The notes below the pieces were generated by a model, which did not search any database, was not told where the DNA came from, and saw nothing but the letters and a program-made list of their open reading frames with translations. 27,180 bases of DNA. Origin: DATEVL01 sp964448245. GTDB lineage: Bacteria; Chloroflexota; Anaerolineae; Anaerolineales; E44-bin32. Where the stretch lies: assembly GCA_964448245.1 (NCBI GenBank), contig CAYUWF010000021.1:1-27180 (forward strand), given 5' to 3'. Positions within the stretch are counted from its first letter, which is position 1. Each line of letters begins with the position of its first letter. Of this stretch, positions 1-7,321 are shown piece by piece. Made by a program: the position numbers and the translations under genes.

Positions 1-1308
1 ATCGTAGGCCATCGCCCCGCTGATGCGCACCGGCACCATCTCGCCGGTCGGGATCTCGCCCTCGACGATCACCAGCCCGTCGATCTCCGGCGCGTCACGG
101 TAGGAGCGGCCCAACGAGAGACCGTTATCGGCGCCTTCCACGAGCACAGGCAGCACCCGCCCGACGTAGGATTGATTGACCGCCAGCGAGATCTGCTGTT
201 GGCGCTCCATCAGCCGCTGCCGCCGTTCCTCCTTGACTTCCGGGGGAACCGGATCGCCCAACGGCTCGCTGGTCGTCCCGGGCTCGAAGGAGAAAGTGAA
301 CACGCCCATCCGGTCGAAGCGCATCGCTTCGACGAAGGCCATCAATTCGCCGAACTCGGCCTCCGTCTCGCCGGGGTAACCGACGATGAAGGTCGTGCGC
401 AGGGCCAGCCCCGGCATCGCCTGCCGCATCCGCTCCAGAGTGCGCACGACGGCGGTCATGTTCGCCGGCCGGCGCATCCGGCGCAGCACAGCCGGATGCG
501 CGTGCTGCAGGGGCATGTCCAGGTAGGGCAAGAGCCTCGGCTGCGAGGCCATCAGGTCGATCAGTCGCGGGCCGACGGCGCCGGGGTAGGCGTACAACAA
601 GCGGAACCAGTCGATGCGCGGCGCCGCCTCCAGCAGGGCTTCGAGCAGCGTCGGCAGACCGTCCTTGATCCCCAGGTCGTGGCCGTAGTCGGTCGTGTCC
701 TGAGCGATCAGGATGACTTCGCGCACGCCCCGGCCTTCGAGCTGCCGCGCTTCCTCGACCAGCGTCTCCAGCGGCCGACTGACGGCCGTGCCCTTGATCA
801 GGGGGATGGCGCAGAAGGCGCACGGACGGCGGCAACCGTCGGCGATCTTGAGGTAGGCACTGGCGCCGAAGACCGAGGCGCGCAGCACGCCGCGTTCATC
901 CCGTCCGACGGTCTCCGCCTGCGGCAGGTCGTAGCGCAGCTTGGGGCCCCCGCTGCGGCGCAGGTCGCGCGCCAGTTCGACGACGTCCATCCAGCGTCGC
1001 GTCCCGAGCAGGCCGTCGATGCCCGGCACCTGGCGCACGACGTCGGCGCCGTAGCGCTGGGTCAGGCACCCGGCGGCGATCAGCAGTTGGCCTGGCCGCT
1101 TGGTCTCGGCCAGCTGGCGCAGCGTCTCGATCGATTCGGCGCGCGCCGGCGCGATGAACCCGCAGGTGTTGACGATGAGGACGTCGGCGTGCGCCGCCTG
1201 CGCCTCCGCTTGGAAACCATCTCGCAGGAGCAGTGCCGCCATCGACTCCGAGTCGACGGTGTTCTTGGCGCAACCGAGCGAGACGAGGTGGAAGCGAGGC
1301 GTGGTCAT
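1..1308 (-). CDS. rimO: Ribosomal protein uS12 methylthiotransferase RimO (3' end cut by window edge)
   Basis: Radical-SAM enzyme that adds a methylthio group to an aspartate of ribosomal protein uS12 in the cytoplasm. The minus-strand frame is open from the ATG at 1308 to base 1, giving 436 visible residues. The N-terminal UPF0004 domain has the auxiliary-cluster cysteines C13 (SLGCAKNTVDSE), C49 (VNTCGF) and C81 (AAGC). The radical-SAM motif CX3CX2C is C159/C163/C166 (DGCRRPCAFC). The final ~60 residues (LPVLVEGADNGLSLGRS onward) are a TRAM-like domain. SLGCxKNxVDSE and NTCGFI point to RimO rather than MiaB. Family length is about 440, so only a few residues are missing. The start is supported by AAAGGGG about 6-8 bases upstream. 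It lies 142 bp downstream of the rodZ-like gene and may share its transcript. Confidence 0.95.
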   Translation of the reverse strand, partial: MTTPRFHLVSLGCAKNTVDSESMAALLLRDGFQAEAQAAHADVLIVNTCGFIAPARAESIETLRQLAETKRPGQLLIAAGCLTQRYGADVVRQVPGIDGLLGTRRWMDVVELARDLRRSGGPKLRYDLPQAETVGRDERGVLRASVFGASAYLKIADGCRRPCAFCAIPLIKGTAVSRPLETLVEEARQLEGRGVREVILIAQDTTDYGHDLGIKDGLPTLLEALLEAAPRIDWFRLLYAYPGAVGPRLIDLMASQPRLLPYLDMPLQHAHPAVLRRMRRPANMTAVVRTLERMRQAMPGLALRTTFIVGYPGETEAEFGELMAFVEAMRFDRMGVFTFSFEPGTTSEPLGDPVPPEVKEERRQRLMERQQQISLAVNQSYVGRVLPVLVEGADNGLSLGRSYRDAPEIDGLVIVEGEIPTGEMVPVRISGAMAYD

Positions 1309-1331
1309 GCGGTCCCCTTTCGGGATCCCCG

Positions 1332-1367
1332 GCGGGGTGCCCCTTGCGGGGTGCCCGTCTGGGGTGC
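1332..1367. repeat. Short GGGGTGC direct repeats upstream of rimO
   Basis: GCGGGGTGCCC occurs at 1332-1342 and again at 1346-1356 (period 14), followed by a partial copy GGGGTGC at 1361-1367. It lies in the leader between the rodZ-like gene and rimO. CCCC-TTGC-GGGG within it could form a small hairpin. The function is unknown, and replication slippage would be a sufficient explanation. Confidence 0.5.
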
Positions 1368-1450
1368 GAAGAGGCGACGAAGCGCGACTCAGTTCGATTG
1401 CCTCACGGCCTTCCTTCTTCTTTGCAGCCGAAGCCCGTGGGATCATAGCA

Positions 1451-2341
1451 TCAACCGGTCGGTCCCGAGGGAGTCGCGCCGCGGGCCGTCGCCGACGGAC
1501 GTGGGGTGGTGGTCGGCGTCGGCGTGACCGTCGGCGTCGGCGTGATCTCTCCCTCGGGGGCCCACAGGCGAGTCACGACTTCGTCCAGCCCACCCATCAG
1601 GCCGAGATCGGCGCCATTCAGCGTCACCCGCAAAGCAGCGCCGTTGCCGGTCGTGACCTCGATCAGACGTTCGCCGGAAAGATCGATGATCGCGCCGGGG
1701 TCGACGCGTCCCTGGTAACGCTGCTGCCCGTCGGCCAGGGCCCGCACCCAGGCCCGCTGTACCACGAGCAGGCGGACGCTGACCCCGCCCCCGGGAAGGT
1801 TGAGGGGCGGAAGAGTCGGCGAGGCGGTGGGCGCTTCCACGGCCACGATCGGACCACCGACGGTGGTGGCGGCGACGGTCGGGATCGGCGAGTTCGTCGG
1901 CGTCGGAAGGAGGAGCACTGAGCTCTGCTCGACCGGGATAGCCGCCGCCCGCAGGGAGGCCATCAGCCGGCCCCCGCCCCAGACCAGGAGCGCCAACGTT
2001 CCCAGGGTGATCGTCGCCGCGACGAACAGATCGGCCGAGAACCAGCCTCGGCGCCGGACCCGCACCTCGGGCCGCGGCGAGGTCGCTCGGGCGGTCGTCG
2101 GGCGCCGGGTGGCAGGGGCGGCGCCGTAGTCCTGGAGCAACCCCTTGGTCTCGAGGCCAAGATAGTCGGCATAGTTCTTCAGGAAGCCTCGCGCCTGCAC
2201 CGGCGAAGGCATCGCCTCGAACTCATCTCGCTCGAGGGCGGCCAGGTGCTGGGCCCGAATGCGCGTCGTGCGCTCGGCCTCTTCCAAAGACAGACCGAGA
2301 CGTTCGCGCGCCTGGCGCAGACGCTGCCCGATGGATTCCAT
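1451..2341 (-). CDS. RodZ-like protein: Xre-type HTH, one membrane helix, DUF4115-like C-terminus
   Basis: Likely a membrane-anchored cytoskeletal/cell-shape factor of the RodZ type (296 aa). Residues 1-66 form the cytoplasmic HTH_25 domain seen in RodZ (IGQRLRQARERLGLSLEEAE, then the FLKNYADYLGL helix typical of this family). A basic linker (RVRRRGW, ~94-100) precedes one transmembrane helix at ~102-123. A Thr/Pro-rich stretch leads to a beta-rich extracytoplasmic domain at ~180-265 (VSVRLLVVQRAWVRALADG, DLSGERLIEVTTGNG) matching the DUF4115 layout. The C-terminus is a TPTPTVTPTPTTTP tail. It starts 27 bp after the rplI stop, with no convincing Shine-Dalgarno, so translation may be coupled to rplI. 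A family name is secure; a shape role in this organism is inferred. Confidence 0.85.
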   Translation of the reverse strand: MESIGQRLRQARERLGLSLEEAERTTRIRAQHLAALERDEFEAMPSPVQARGFLKNYADYLGLETKGLLQDYGAAPATRRPTTARATSPRPEVRVRRRGWFSADLFVAATITLGTLALLVWGGGRLMASLRAAAIPVEQSSVLLLPTPTNSPIPTVAATTVGGPIVAVEAPTASPTLPPLNLPGGGVSVRLLVVQRAWVRALADGQQRYQGRVDPGAIIDLSGERLIEVTTGNGAALRVTLNGADLGLMGGLDEVVTRLWAPEGEITPTPTVTPTPTTTPRPSATARGATPSGPTG

Positions 2342-2368
2342 GTCGCCGACGGGGGGCGCCGGCCGCGG

Positions 2369-2971
2369 CTACTCGGGCTCGGCGTCGGCGTCGGCCGGCA
2401 CCGTCTCGTCGGCCTGGGCCTCGGCGGCGCGGGCGGCCTTCTCTTCAGCCTCGAGCGCGGCCTTGAGTTCGCCGAAGTCTTCCGCCTGCTCGACAACTTC
2501 CGTCTTGTAGGCGGATTCGACCGGCTCCCCATCCCGATGGACGACGACGGTGAACGTCGGAACGAGGTCAATCGTCAGACGCAACCGGGCCGGATGGACC
2601 CCGAGGGTCCTGATCGGCTCGCAGTCGATCTGGCGGCGGTCGGCGGCGAAGCCGGACTCGCGCTGGATCGCCTCCGCCAGCACGGCGGTGGTGATGGAGC
2701 CGTACAACTTGCCGGTTTCGCCGGCCTTGGCCGGGAAGACCAGCGTCAGGCCGCCGATCTTCTCGGCTACGCCTGCCAGCTCCTGGTTGAGCTTCGAGCG
2801 CTGCGTCTCGGCCGCCGAGCGAATGCGGTCGGCCTGCTTGGCCGCGCCCGGTGTGGCCAGGACCGCCAGCCCCTTGGGAAACAGGTAGTTGCGGCCGAAG
2901 CCATCGGCGACCTTCTTGACATCGCCCGCCCGACCCAGTTTGTAGACGTCTTTCAGGAGGAGAACTCGCAT
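2369..2971 (-). CDS. rplI: Large ribosomal subunit protein bL9, with C-terminal extension
   Basis: Ribosomal protein bL9 binds 23S rRNA near the L1 stalk and helps keep the reading frame. The protein is 200 aa. Residues 1-50 are the diagnostic N-terminal domain (MRVLLLKDV, KKVADGFGRNYLFPKGLA). A connecting helix and the C-terminal domain follow to about residue 150 (KLYGSITTAVLAEAI). Ordinary bL9 has about 150 residues; the last ~45 here are an Ala/Glu/Asp-rich acidic tail ending DADAEPE. The ATG at 2971 is preferred over an upstream in-frame ATG at 3049 because it begins the canonical sequence and has GGAAGGAAAGG about 10 bases upstream. It is followed 27 bp later by the rodZ-like gene. Confidence 0.96.
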   Translation of the reverse strand: MRVLLLKDVYKLGRAGDVKKVADGFGRNYLFPKGLAVLATPGAAKQADRIRSAAETQRSKLNQELAGVAEKIGGLTLVFPAKAGETGKLYGSITTAVLAEAIQRESGFAADRRQIDCEPIRTLGVHPARLRLTIDLVPTFTVVVHRDGEPVESAYKTEVVEQAEDFGELKAALEAEEKAARAAEAQADETVPADADAEPE

Positions 2972-3081
2972 GGAGTCAAGCCCTTTCCTTCCAAGAGATC
3001 GGCGCCGCATGGCGCCGGTGGGCGAAGGGTACAACGCCCGCAAGGACAAGCTTACCAGAAGAGGGGAGAGCCGTCAAAAGC

Positions 3082-3139
3082 AGTGGTCGGTGGTGAGTGG
3101 TCAGTGGTGAGTAAGGGCACCGCGCCGACCACTGACCAC
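3082..3139. repeat. GTGGTCAGTGGT tandem plus inverted repeat
   Basis: Two adjacent 14-mers, AGTGGTCGGTGGTG (3082-3095) and AGTGGTCAGTGGTG (3096-3109), differ at one base. GTGGTCAGTGGT (3097-3108) is repeated in perfect inverted orientation at 3128-3139, so a 12-bp hairpin with a 19-nt loop can form. It begins 6 bp after the stop codon of the acetyltransferase gene, so it may act as a transcript 3' hairpin, but there is no T-tract. Short intergenic repeats of this kind are familiar in draft Chloroflexota genomes. Confidence 0.75.
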
Positions 3140-3145
3140 GAACCA

Positions 3146-3655
3146 CTATCCGATGAGCTTCTTCTCCATCACGATCCCGTCTTCCCCGTCGTTGTAGTAG
3201 CGGACTAGCCGGGCGATCTCGACGTACCCGGCGGCGTCATAGACGCGCCGCGCCGTCGAGTTCGATGGCCGCAACGTCAGCCGGACCTGCGGAGTCGCCA
3301 GGGCCCGTTCACACGCCGCCAACAGCTGGCTGCCTACCCCGTGCCGCTGGTAGGCGGGGTGGACGCCGATCGAGGCGATCCAACCCAGCTGCTTGGCGCG
3401 GTGCCGGTCGCCGAAGACAAAGCCGATGGCCTTGCTCCCGTTGACTCCCTGGTCCGATGACCCCATATCTTCTACCGGCCGCGGCGCCAAGGCCTTCAGC
3501 CGAACCGCCTCGGGGAAGGTCAGCGCCGCCATGATATCGATCCACGACCAGGAGTCGCCCTCGAAACAGACATGCTCGAGGGCCAGGACCTCACGGAAAT
3601 CGCGCCAGGTGGCGGGCGCGATGGTGATGAGATCGAGGGCGTCGGGGTGCGGCAT
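3146..3655 (-). CDS. GNAT-family N-acetyltransferase (RimI-like)
   Basis: Cytoplasmic acetyl-CoA-dependent acetyltransferase of 169 aa; substrate not determinable from sequence. The GNAT motif A is clear: IASIGVHPAYQRHGVGSQLL has the beta4 strand followed by the Q/R-x-x-G-x-G acetyl-CoA pyrophosphate loop (QRHGVG). Motif B is the ARRVYDAAGYVE helix-strand, as in RimI, followed by RLVRYYNDGEDGIVMEKKL, which resembles the C-terminal strands of RimI-type enzymes. The ATG at 3655 is chosen because the longer open frame (to 3805) would run into the end of the upstream slipin gene. The neighbours are unrelated housekeeping genes. RimI itself usually sits with tsaD/tsaB, and tsaD is elsewhere in this window, so this may not be the uS18 enzyme. 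Confidence 0.85.
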   Translation of the reverse strand: MPHPDALDLITIAPATWRDFREVLALEHVCFEGDSWSWIDIMAALTFPEAVRLKALAPRPVEDMGSSDQGVNGSKAIGFVFGDRHRAKQLGWIASIGVHPAYQRHGVGSQLLAACERALATPQVRLTLRPSNSTARRVYDAAGYVEIARLVRYYNDGEDGIVMEKKLIG

Positions 3656-3693
3656 CGAAGGCGAGGCTTGGGGCAGGAATCGAGAGCGAGCGC

Positions 3694-3699
3694 ATTGTA
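3694..3699 (-). promoter_or_regulatory. Possible -10 element of the acetyltransferase gene
   Basis: TACAAT read on the minus strand, about 39 bases upstream of the ATG at 3655, lies in the loop of a weak 7-bp inverted repeat (3686-3692 and 3712-3718). No good -35 is visible at 16-18 bp, so this is a weak call. Confidence 0.3.
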
Positions 3700-3738
3700 A
3701 TCCAACGCGCCCGCTCGCGTGAGATCGGTCAATCGCCG

Positions 3739-4638
3739 TCAGGGTTTCGGGGCACGCTCGCCGATGTTCTCGAGCAGTCGAGTGAACTCCATCGGGAAGA
3801 TCCACTTCGTCGAAGCGCCCTCGGCCATGCGCTTCAACGTCTCGAAGTACTGCAGCGTCATGGTGTTGTTGTCGACGGTCTGGGCGACGGAGAAGATGCG
3901 CTCCAGCGCCGCCGAATAGCCTTCGGCCCGCAACAGCTGCGCCTGCCGCTCGCCTTCAGCGACCAGAATCGTTGCCTGCCGCTGACCCTCGGCTTTCAGG
4001 ATGTTGGCCTGCTTATCGCCCTCGGCGACGTTGATCGCCGCCTCGCGCGTGCCGGTCGATTCGGTGACGACGGCGCGCCGTACGCGCTCGGCCGTCATTT
4101 GCCGGTTCATGGCATCCTGCACATCGCGCGGCGGGATGATCTCGCGGATTTCGACGTTGGTGACCTTGACCCCCCAGCGCTCGGTGACCTCGTCCAGCTT
4201 GGTGCGCAGCACCTGGTTGATTTGCTCGCGTTGCGACAGGACATCGTCCAGCATCATGCCGCCGATCACCGAGCGCAGCGTGGTGGTGGCCATCCCCTTG
4301 GCCGCTTCCTCGAAGTTACCCACCTGCAGTATGCTCTGCGAGGCCGTCACGACCTTCGAGTACCACAGGAAGTCGATCGAGATCGGGGCGTTGTCCTTGG
4401 TGATCGCGGTCTGGTGCGGGATCTCGCGCACCTGCTCGCGCAAGTCGACCTTCACGCCGCGGTCGATGAACGGCCACAGGATCACCAGGCCAGGCCCCTT
4501 CTCGCCGATAGAGCGGCCCAGCCGGAAGACGACCAGCCGCTCGTACTCCTGGACGATGCGGATGGCGCTGAAAAGCAGCATCAGCCCCACCAGGACGACG
4601 GCGACGATCAAACATAGGGCGACGGTCAGTTCGGTCAT
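3739..4638 (-). CDS. Slipin / stomatin-like SPFH-domain membrane protein
   Basis: Membrane-microdomain scaffold protein of the stomatin/slipin group, 299 aa. One N-terminal membrane helix (residues ~5-27) is followed by the SPFH/PHB domain (~28-200: VQEYERLVVFRLGR, GPGLVILWPFID, DLREQVREIPHQTAITKDN, all highly typical). An Ala/Glu/Gln-rich coiled coil follows (~190-250: AINVAEGDKQANILKAEGQ, ILVAEGERQAQLLRAEGY). The C-terminal WIFPMEFTRLL also fits slipins. The ATG at 4638 is preceded by TAGGAG, which overlaps the stop codon of the nfeD-like gene. Slipin therefore forms a two-gene unit with NfeD (9-bp gap), the classic partnership in which NfeD is thought to interact with the SPFH protein. Confidence 0.95.
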   Translation of the reverse strand: MTELTVALCLIVAVVLVGLMLLFSAIRIVQEYERLVVFRLGRSIGEKGPGLVILWPFIDRGVKVDLREQVREIPHQTAITKDNAPISIDFLWYSKVVTASQSILQVGNFEEAAKGMATTTLRSVIGGMMLDDVLSQREQINQVLRTKLDEVTERWGVKVTNVEIREIIPPRDVQDAMNRQMTAERVRRAVVTESTGTREAAINVAEGDKQANILKAEGQRQATILVAEGERQAQLLRAEGYSAALERIFSVAQTVDNNTMTLQYFETLKRMAEGASTKWIFPMEFTRLLENIGERAPKP

Positions 4639-4647
4639 GCCGATCTC

Positions 4648-5250
4648 CTACTCCACCGGCTCGACCTCGACGACCAGGCCGTCGAGAAGCCGGACACGGA
4701 CGCGTTGACCCTCCCGAATCGGCTGCTCGGAGCGCGCCGACCACAACTCTCCGCCGACGTAGACCGTCCCGCCGCTGTGCACCGGCGAGCGCGTTTCGCC
4801 GATCTGGCCGATGACGGTCGCCGCGGCGACGGTCGGCGCCGACAGCTGGGCCTCCAGTCCGCGCCGCAGACCTACCCAGAAGAACAGCACCGTCAAAGCC
4901 GACATGGTGATCGCCAGCACCGGCTGGACGGCCGGGCGGCCGGAGGCGTCTTCGAAAAGGAAGATCGAACCCAGGCTGAGCAGGATAGCTGAGGCCAGCA
5001 ACCCGATGCCGGCCTTCCGGCGCCAGACCAGGGACAAGATGAAGGCCGCCGCACCCAGGATCAAAGGGATGAAGGCCAGTCCGTTCACCGGCCAGGTCAG
5101 CATTCCGACGGCGGCTCCGCCCAGCAGCAGCAGCGCCAGCGCCTCAAGCACGCCCGTCCCGGGAGACACGAGCGCCATGGCGGTCACCCACAGGCCGACC
5201 ACCAGGCACAGGTAAAAGAGATTGGGGAGCCAGGGTGCGTCCAGGACCAT
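4648..5250 (-). CDS. NfeD-like membrane protein (short form, no protease domain)
   Basis: Partner of the downstream slipin, 200 aa. About five hydrophobic segments (residues ~8-28, 32-50, 53-70, 78-97, 110-130) precede a C-terminal soluble OB-fold domain (~140-200: IGQIGETRSPVHSGGTVYVG, ELWSARSEQPIREGQRVRV, LDGLVVEVEPVE), the NfeD signature. The ClpP-like serine protease domain of long NfeD/NfeD1a is absent, so this is the short type. The ATG at 5250 is preferred to the in-frame ATG at 5316 because it opens a hydrophobic N-terminus and has AGAAAGGG upstream; the earlier 22 residues are polar and unlike the family. It lies 88 bp downstream of the long GNAT-like gene and is followed 9 bp later by slipin. 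Confidence 0.9.
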   Translation of the reverse strand: MVLDAPWLPNLFYLCLVVGLWVTAMALVSPGTGVLEALALLLLGGAAVGMLTWPVNGLAFIPLILGAAAFILSLVWRRKAGIGLLASAILLSLGSIFLFEDASGRPAVQPVLAITMSALTVLFFWVGLRRGLEAQLSAPTVAAATVIGQIGETRSPVHSGGTVYVGGELWSARSEQPIREGQRVRVRLLDGLVVEVEPVE

Positions 5251-5338
5251 CGTCGGAGCCCTTTCTCTGGAATCTTCCCACGAACCCCGGACGCCTGCCT
5301 GTCCAGCGGCAGACACTCCGCCGACAACGGCCGCCGGA

Positions 5339-6490
5339 CTAGAGGGCCTTCTCGTAGACGCGGTAGGTCTTGTAGCGGTGCCCGCCGAGCATCTCGGCCG
5401 ACCGCAGGACCATCTCGTTCGACTCGAGCAGCCAGCTCATCTCGACCGATCGATATCCCTTGCGCATGGCACACTCCAGTGTGTGGAAATATATCATCGC
5501 ATCCACGCCCGTGCCGCGGTACTCGGGCAGCACGCCCAGGGCGAAGGTGCGGATCCACTTCGCCTGCCGCCGCACCTTCCAGTGCCAGAGCAGCTTGAGG
5601 AAAGTGAACCACTCCGGCTCGCCGGGGCGGGGATAGGCTTTGTGCAGAGGCGCGTTCAGGTCCGGCAGGGTCAGCCCGAAGCCGACCACGCGGCCGTCGA
5701 CCTCGGCCACCGCCACCAGGTCCGGATCGATGATGGGCTTCAGCTGCTCGCCCAGGCGGTCGATCTCCGGGCCGGTCATCGGCACGAAGCCCCAGTTGCG
5801 GGCCCACGACTGGTTATAGATGACCTTGACTTGCTCCACCTCCCGGTCGAATTCCTTCATGTTGACCGGGCGGACGGTGAAACGCTTGCGCCGCTTCATC
5901 CCGTCGATGACGCGCAGCAGCTTCTGCGGCGGGCCGCCCTTGCCGTACATCTCGTCCAGGCTGGTGGTGTAGGCCAGCAAGTCCATCGCCTTGTGAAACC
6001 CGGCCGCCTCGATGAAGCCGAGATAATAGCGGGGGTTGTAGGTCATCAGAATGCGTGGGGTGTCTTCGTATCCGTCCACCAGCAGCCCGATCTCGTCATT
6101 GGTCGAGAACTGGGCCGGGCCGAGGATCGAAGTGTGTCCAGCATCGCGCGCCCAGCCGGCGGCGGTGTCGAGCAGCGCCCGGGCCGCCTCGGGGTCCGCC
6201 AGCACCTCGAAGAAGCCGAACCAACCGACGTTGGATTCGTGGAACTGGTTGTACAGGTCGTTGGTGAAGGCGGCAATCGTCCCGACGATCTCGTCGCCAC
6301 GCCGGGCCAGAAAGAACTGCACCCGGCCGTGCTGGTAGAAGGGATTCTTCTTCGGATCGGTGAAGGCCTTGCGTTCCGAGAGCAGCGGCGGCACCCAGTA
6401 GGGGTCGCCCTGGTAGACCTTCCACGGAAAGGTCAGGAACGCCAGCCGCTCGTCCTCATTGGCCACGGGGGTGATGCGCAAGTCGCGCAT
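5339..6490 (-). CDS. Long GNAT-like N-acetyltransferase family protein
   Basis: 383-aa protein of a GNAT-related family often annotated as hypothetical or YghO-like; substrate unknown. Two acetyltransferase-like halves are visible. The N-terminal part has FPWKVYQGDPYWVPPL and a beta-strand pair RVQFFLARRGDEIVGTIAAF. The C-terminal part has LVAVAEVDGRVVGFGLTLP, then FALGVLPEYRGTGVDAMIY (strand 4 and the R-x-x-G-x-G/A-type loop RGTGVD). It ends in MSWLLESNEMVLRSAEMLGG, the motif that defines this family. The start at 6490 begins MRDLRITPVANEDE. The open frame continues upstream to 7783 without a stop, but that part is antisense to lgt-like and nitrilase genes. A TATAAT box lies 24-30 bases upstream, next to a large palindrome in the divergent region. 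Confidence 0.88.
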   Translation of the reverse strand: MRDLRITPVANEDERLAFLTFPWKVYQGDPYWVPPLLSERKAFTDPKKNPFYQHGRVQFFLARRGDEIVGTIAAFTNDLYNQFHESNVGWFGFFEVLADPEAARALLDTAAGWARDAGHTSILGPAQFSTNDEIGLLVDGYEDTPRILMTYNPRYYLGFIEAAGFHKAMDLLAYTTSLDEMYGKGGPPQKLLRVIDGMKRRKRFTVRPVNMKEFDREVEQVKVIYNQSWARNWGFVPMTGPEIDRLGEQLKPIIDPDLVAVAEVDGRVVGFGLTLPDLNAPLHKAYPRPGEPEWFTFLKLLWHWKVRRQAKWIRTFALGVLPEYRGTGVDAMIYFHTLECAMRKGYRSVEMSWLLESNEMVLRSAEMLGGHRYKTYRVYEKAL

Positions 6491-6514
6491 GGATGGGACT
6501 CCGACGGCCTCGAG

Positions 6515-6520
6515 ATTATA
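6515..6520 (-). promoter_or_regulatory. -10 box (TATAAT) for the long GNAT-like gene
   Basis: A perfect TATAAT is read on the minus strand, predicting transcription start near 6508 and an ~18-nt leader to the ATG at 6490. At 17-bp spacing the -35 hexamer would be TTCAAG (3/6), which lies in the centre of the palindrome 6525-6557. Confidence 0.6.
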
Positions 6521-6524
6521 TTCT

Positions 6525-6557
6525 AGCTTCCCGCGAGCTTGAAGCTCGCGGGAAGCT
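6525..6557. promoter_or_regulatory. 33-bp perfect palindrome in divergent promoter region (operator-like)
   Basis: The arms 6525-6540 and 6542-6557 are exact reverse complements (16 bp each, AGCTTCCCGCGAGCTT on the left) around a single centre base at 6541. It sits between two divergently transcribed genes and covers the expected -35 of the minus-strand gene. It could be an operator for a dimeric regulator, or a hairpin repeat. Confidence 0.75.
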
Positions 6558-6575
6558 CGATTCGAGGCGCGATGG

Positions 6576-6581
6576 TATGAT
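6576..6581 (+). promoter_or_regulatory. Possible -10 box (TATGAT) for the lgt-like gene
   Basis: TATGAT on the plus strand puts the transcription start near 6588, only ~8 bases before the GTG at 6596. That would give a nearly leaderless message, consistent with the lack of a Shine-Dalgarno there. No -35 match is evident. Confidence 0.3.
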
Positions 6582-6595
6582 TCCGCCTGCGGCGC

Positions 6596-7318
6596 GTGAG
6601 TCAGGACTACCCGGTCGTTTTGGCGCTCGGATGCCTGGCCGGCCTGGTGTGGCTGGCCCTGCGCCGCGGCGTTTCCGCCCAGGCCGAGGCGCACGCCTTC
6701 CAGGTTGCGCTGCTGGCTCTGGGTATGGGTGTCCTGGGGGCAAGGCTGGCCTTCGCCGCCCTGCACGGCCCGTACTTCATTGAGAATCCGCTCGAGGTGC
6801 TGTGGGTCTGGCAGGGCGGGCTGAGTTGGGTCGGAGGCGCCCTGGGCGCCATGACGGCGGTCGGCTTGTACGCCTGGCTTCGGCGGCTGCCCCTGGCGCC
6901 GCTGGCGGATGCCCTCGTCCTCCCGGTGCTGCTGGTGGCGCTTTCGGCGTGGACCGGGTGCCTGTTGGAAGTGTGCCTCTATGGGATTCCCGTCGCCGCC
7001 TCCTCGTTTGCGCCGCCGGCAGCCGATTTGTTCGGTGTCATCATGCCGCGCTGGCCGACGGCCGCCGCCGGCATGATCGCCACCGCACTCCTGCTCTGCG
7101 CGATCCTCCTCCTGGAGGGACGGGCCCTGTCCCCCAACCGGCGCTTCGCCCTGGCCCTGGGGGGGATCGCCGCGATCGGACTGGCGCTGAGTTTCACCCG
7201 GGCCGACCCGGCCCTGCGCCTCGCCGGTCTGCGGATCGATGCGCTGGGCGCGGCCGTTGTGCTGGCGCTGGCGGGCGCTTGCGCCGTGATCCTCCCGCCA
7301 CGGTCGCTGGAGAACTAG
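6596..7318 (+). CDS. Prolipoprotein diacylglyceryl transferase (Lgt)-family membrane protein lacking catalytic residues
   Basis: 240-aa polytopic inner-membrane protein with about seven hydrophobic helices. It is recognisably Lgt-like: GARLAFAALHGPYFIENPLEVLWVWQGGLSWVGGALGA corresponds to the Lgt stretch ending GGxSFHGGxxG, and AWTGCLLEVCLYGIP corresponds to the signature GRxGNFxNxExYG. The histidine of SFHGG is Val here. The Arg, both Asn and the Glu of the signature are Trp, Cys, Glu and Cys; only the central Gly and the LYG survive. It is also shorter than E. coli Lgt (~290 aa). It may be a divergent subfamily (Lgt variants with GCxxxxCxYG exist) with another role, so true Lgt activity is doubtful. 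The GTG start at 6596 has no clear ribosome site. It is followed after 3 bp by the nitrilase gene. Confidence 0.7.
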   Translation: MSQDYPVVLALGCLAGLVWLALRRGVSAQAEAHAFQVALLALGMGVLGARLAFAALHGPYFIENPLEVLWVWQGGLSWVGGALGAMTAVGLYAWLRRLPLAPLADALVLPVLLVALSAWTGCLLEVCLYGIPVAASSFAPPAADLFGVIMPRWPTAAAGMIATALLLCAILLLEGRALSPNRRFALALGGIAAIGLALSFTRADPALRLAGLRIDALGAAVVLALAGACAVILPPRSLEN

Positions 7319-7321
7319 CCT

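Noticed and set aside
172..1527. Long plus-strand open frame (451 codons) opposite rimO
   Set aside because: It is antisense to rimO, has a shadow-type composition rich in Arg/Gln/Ala/Asp with no domain, and rimO on the other strand has full motif support.
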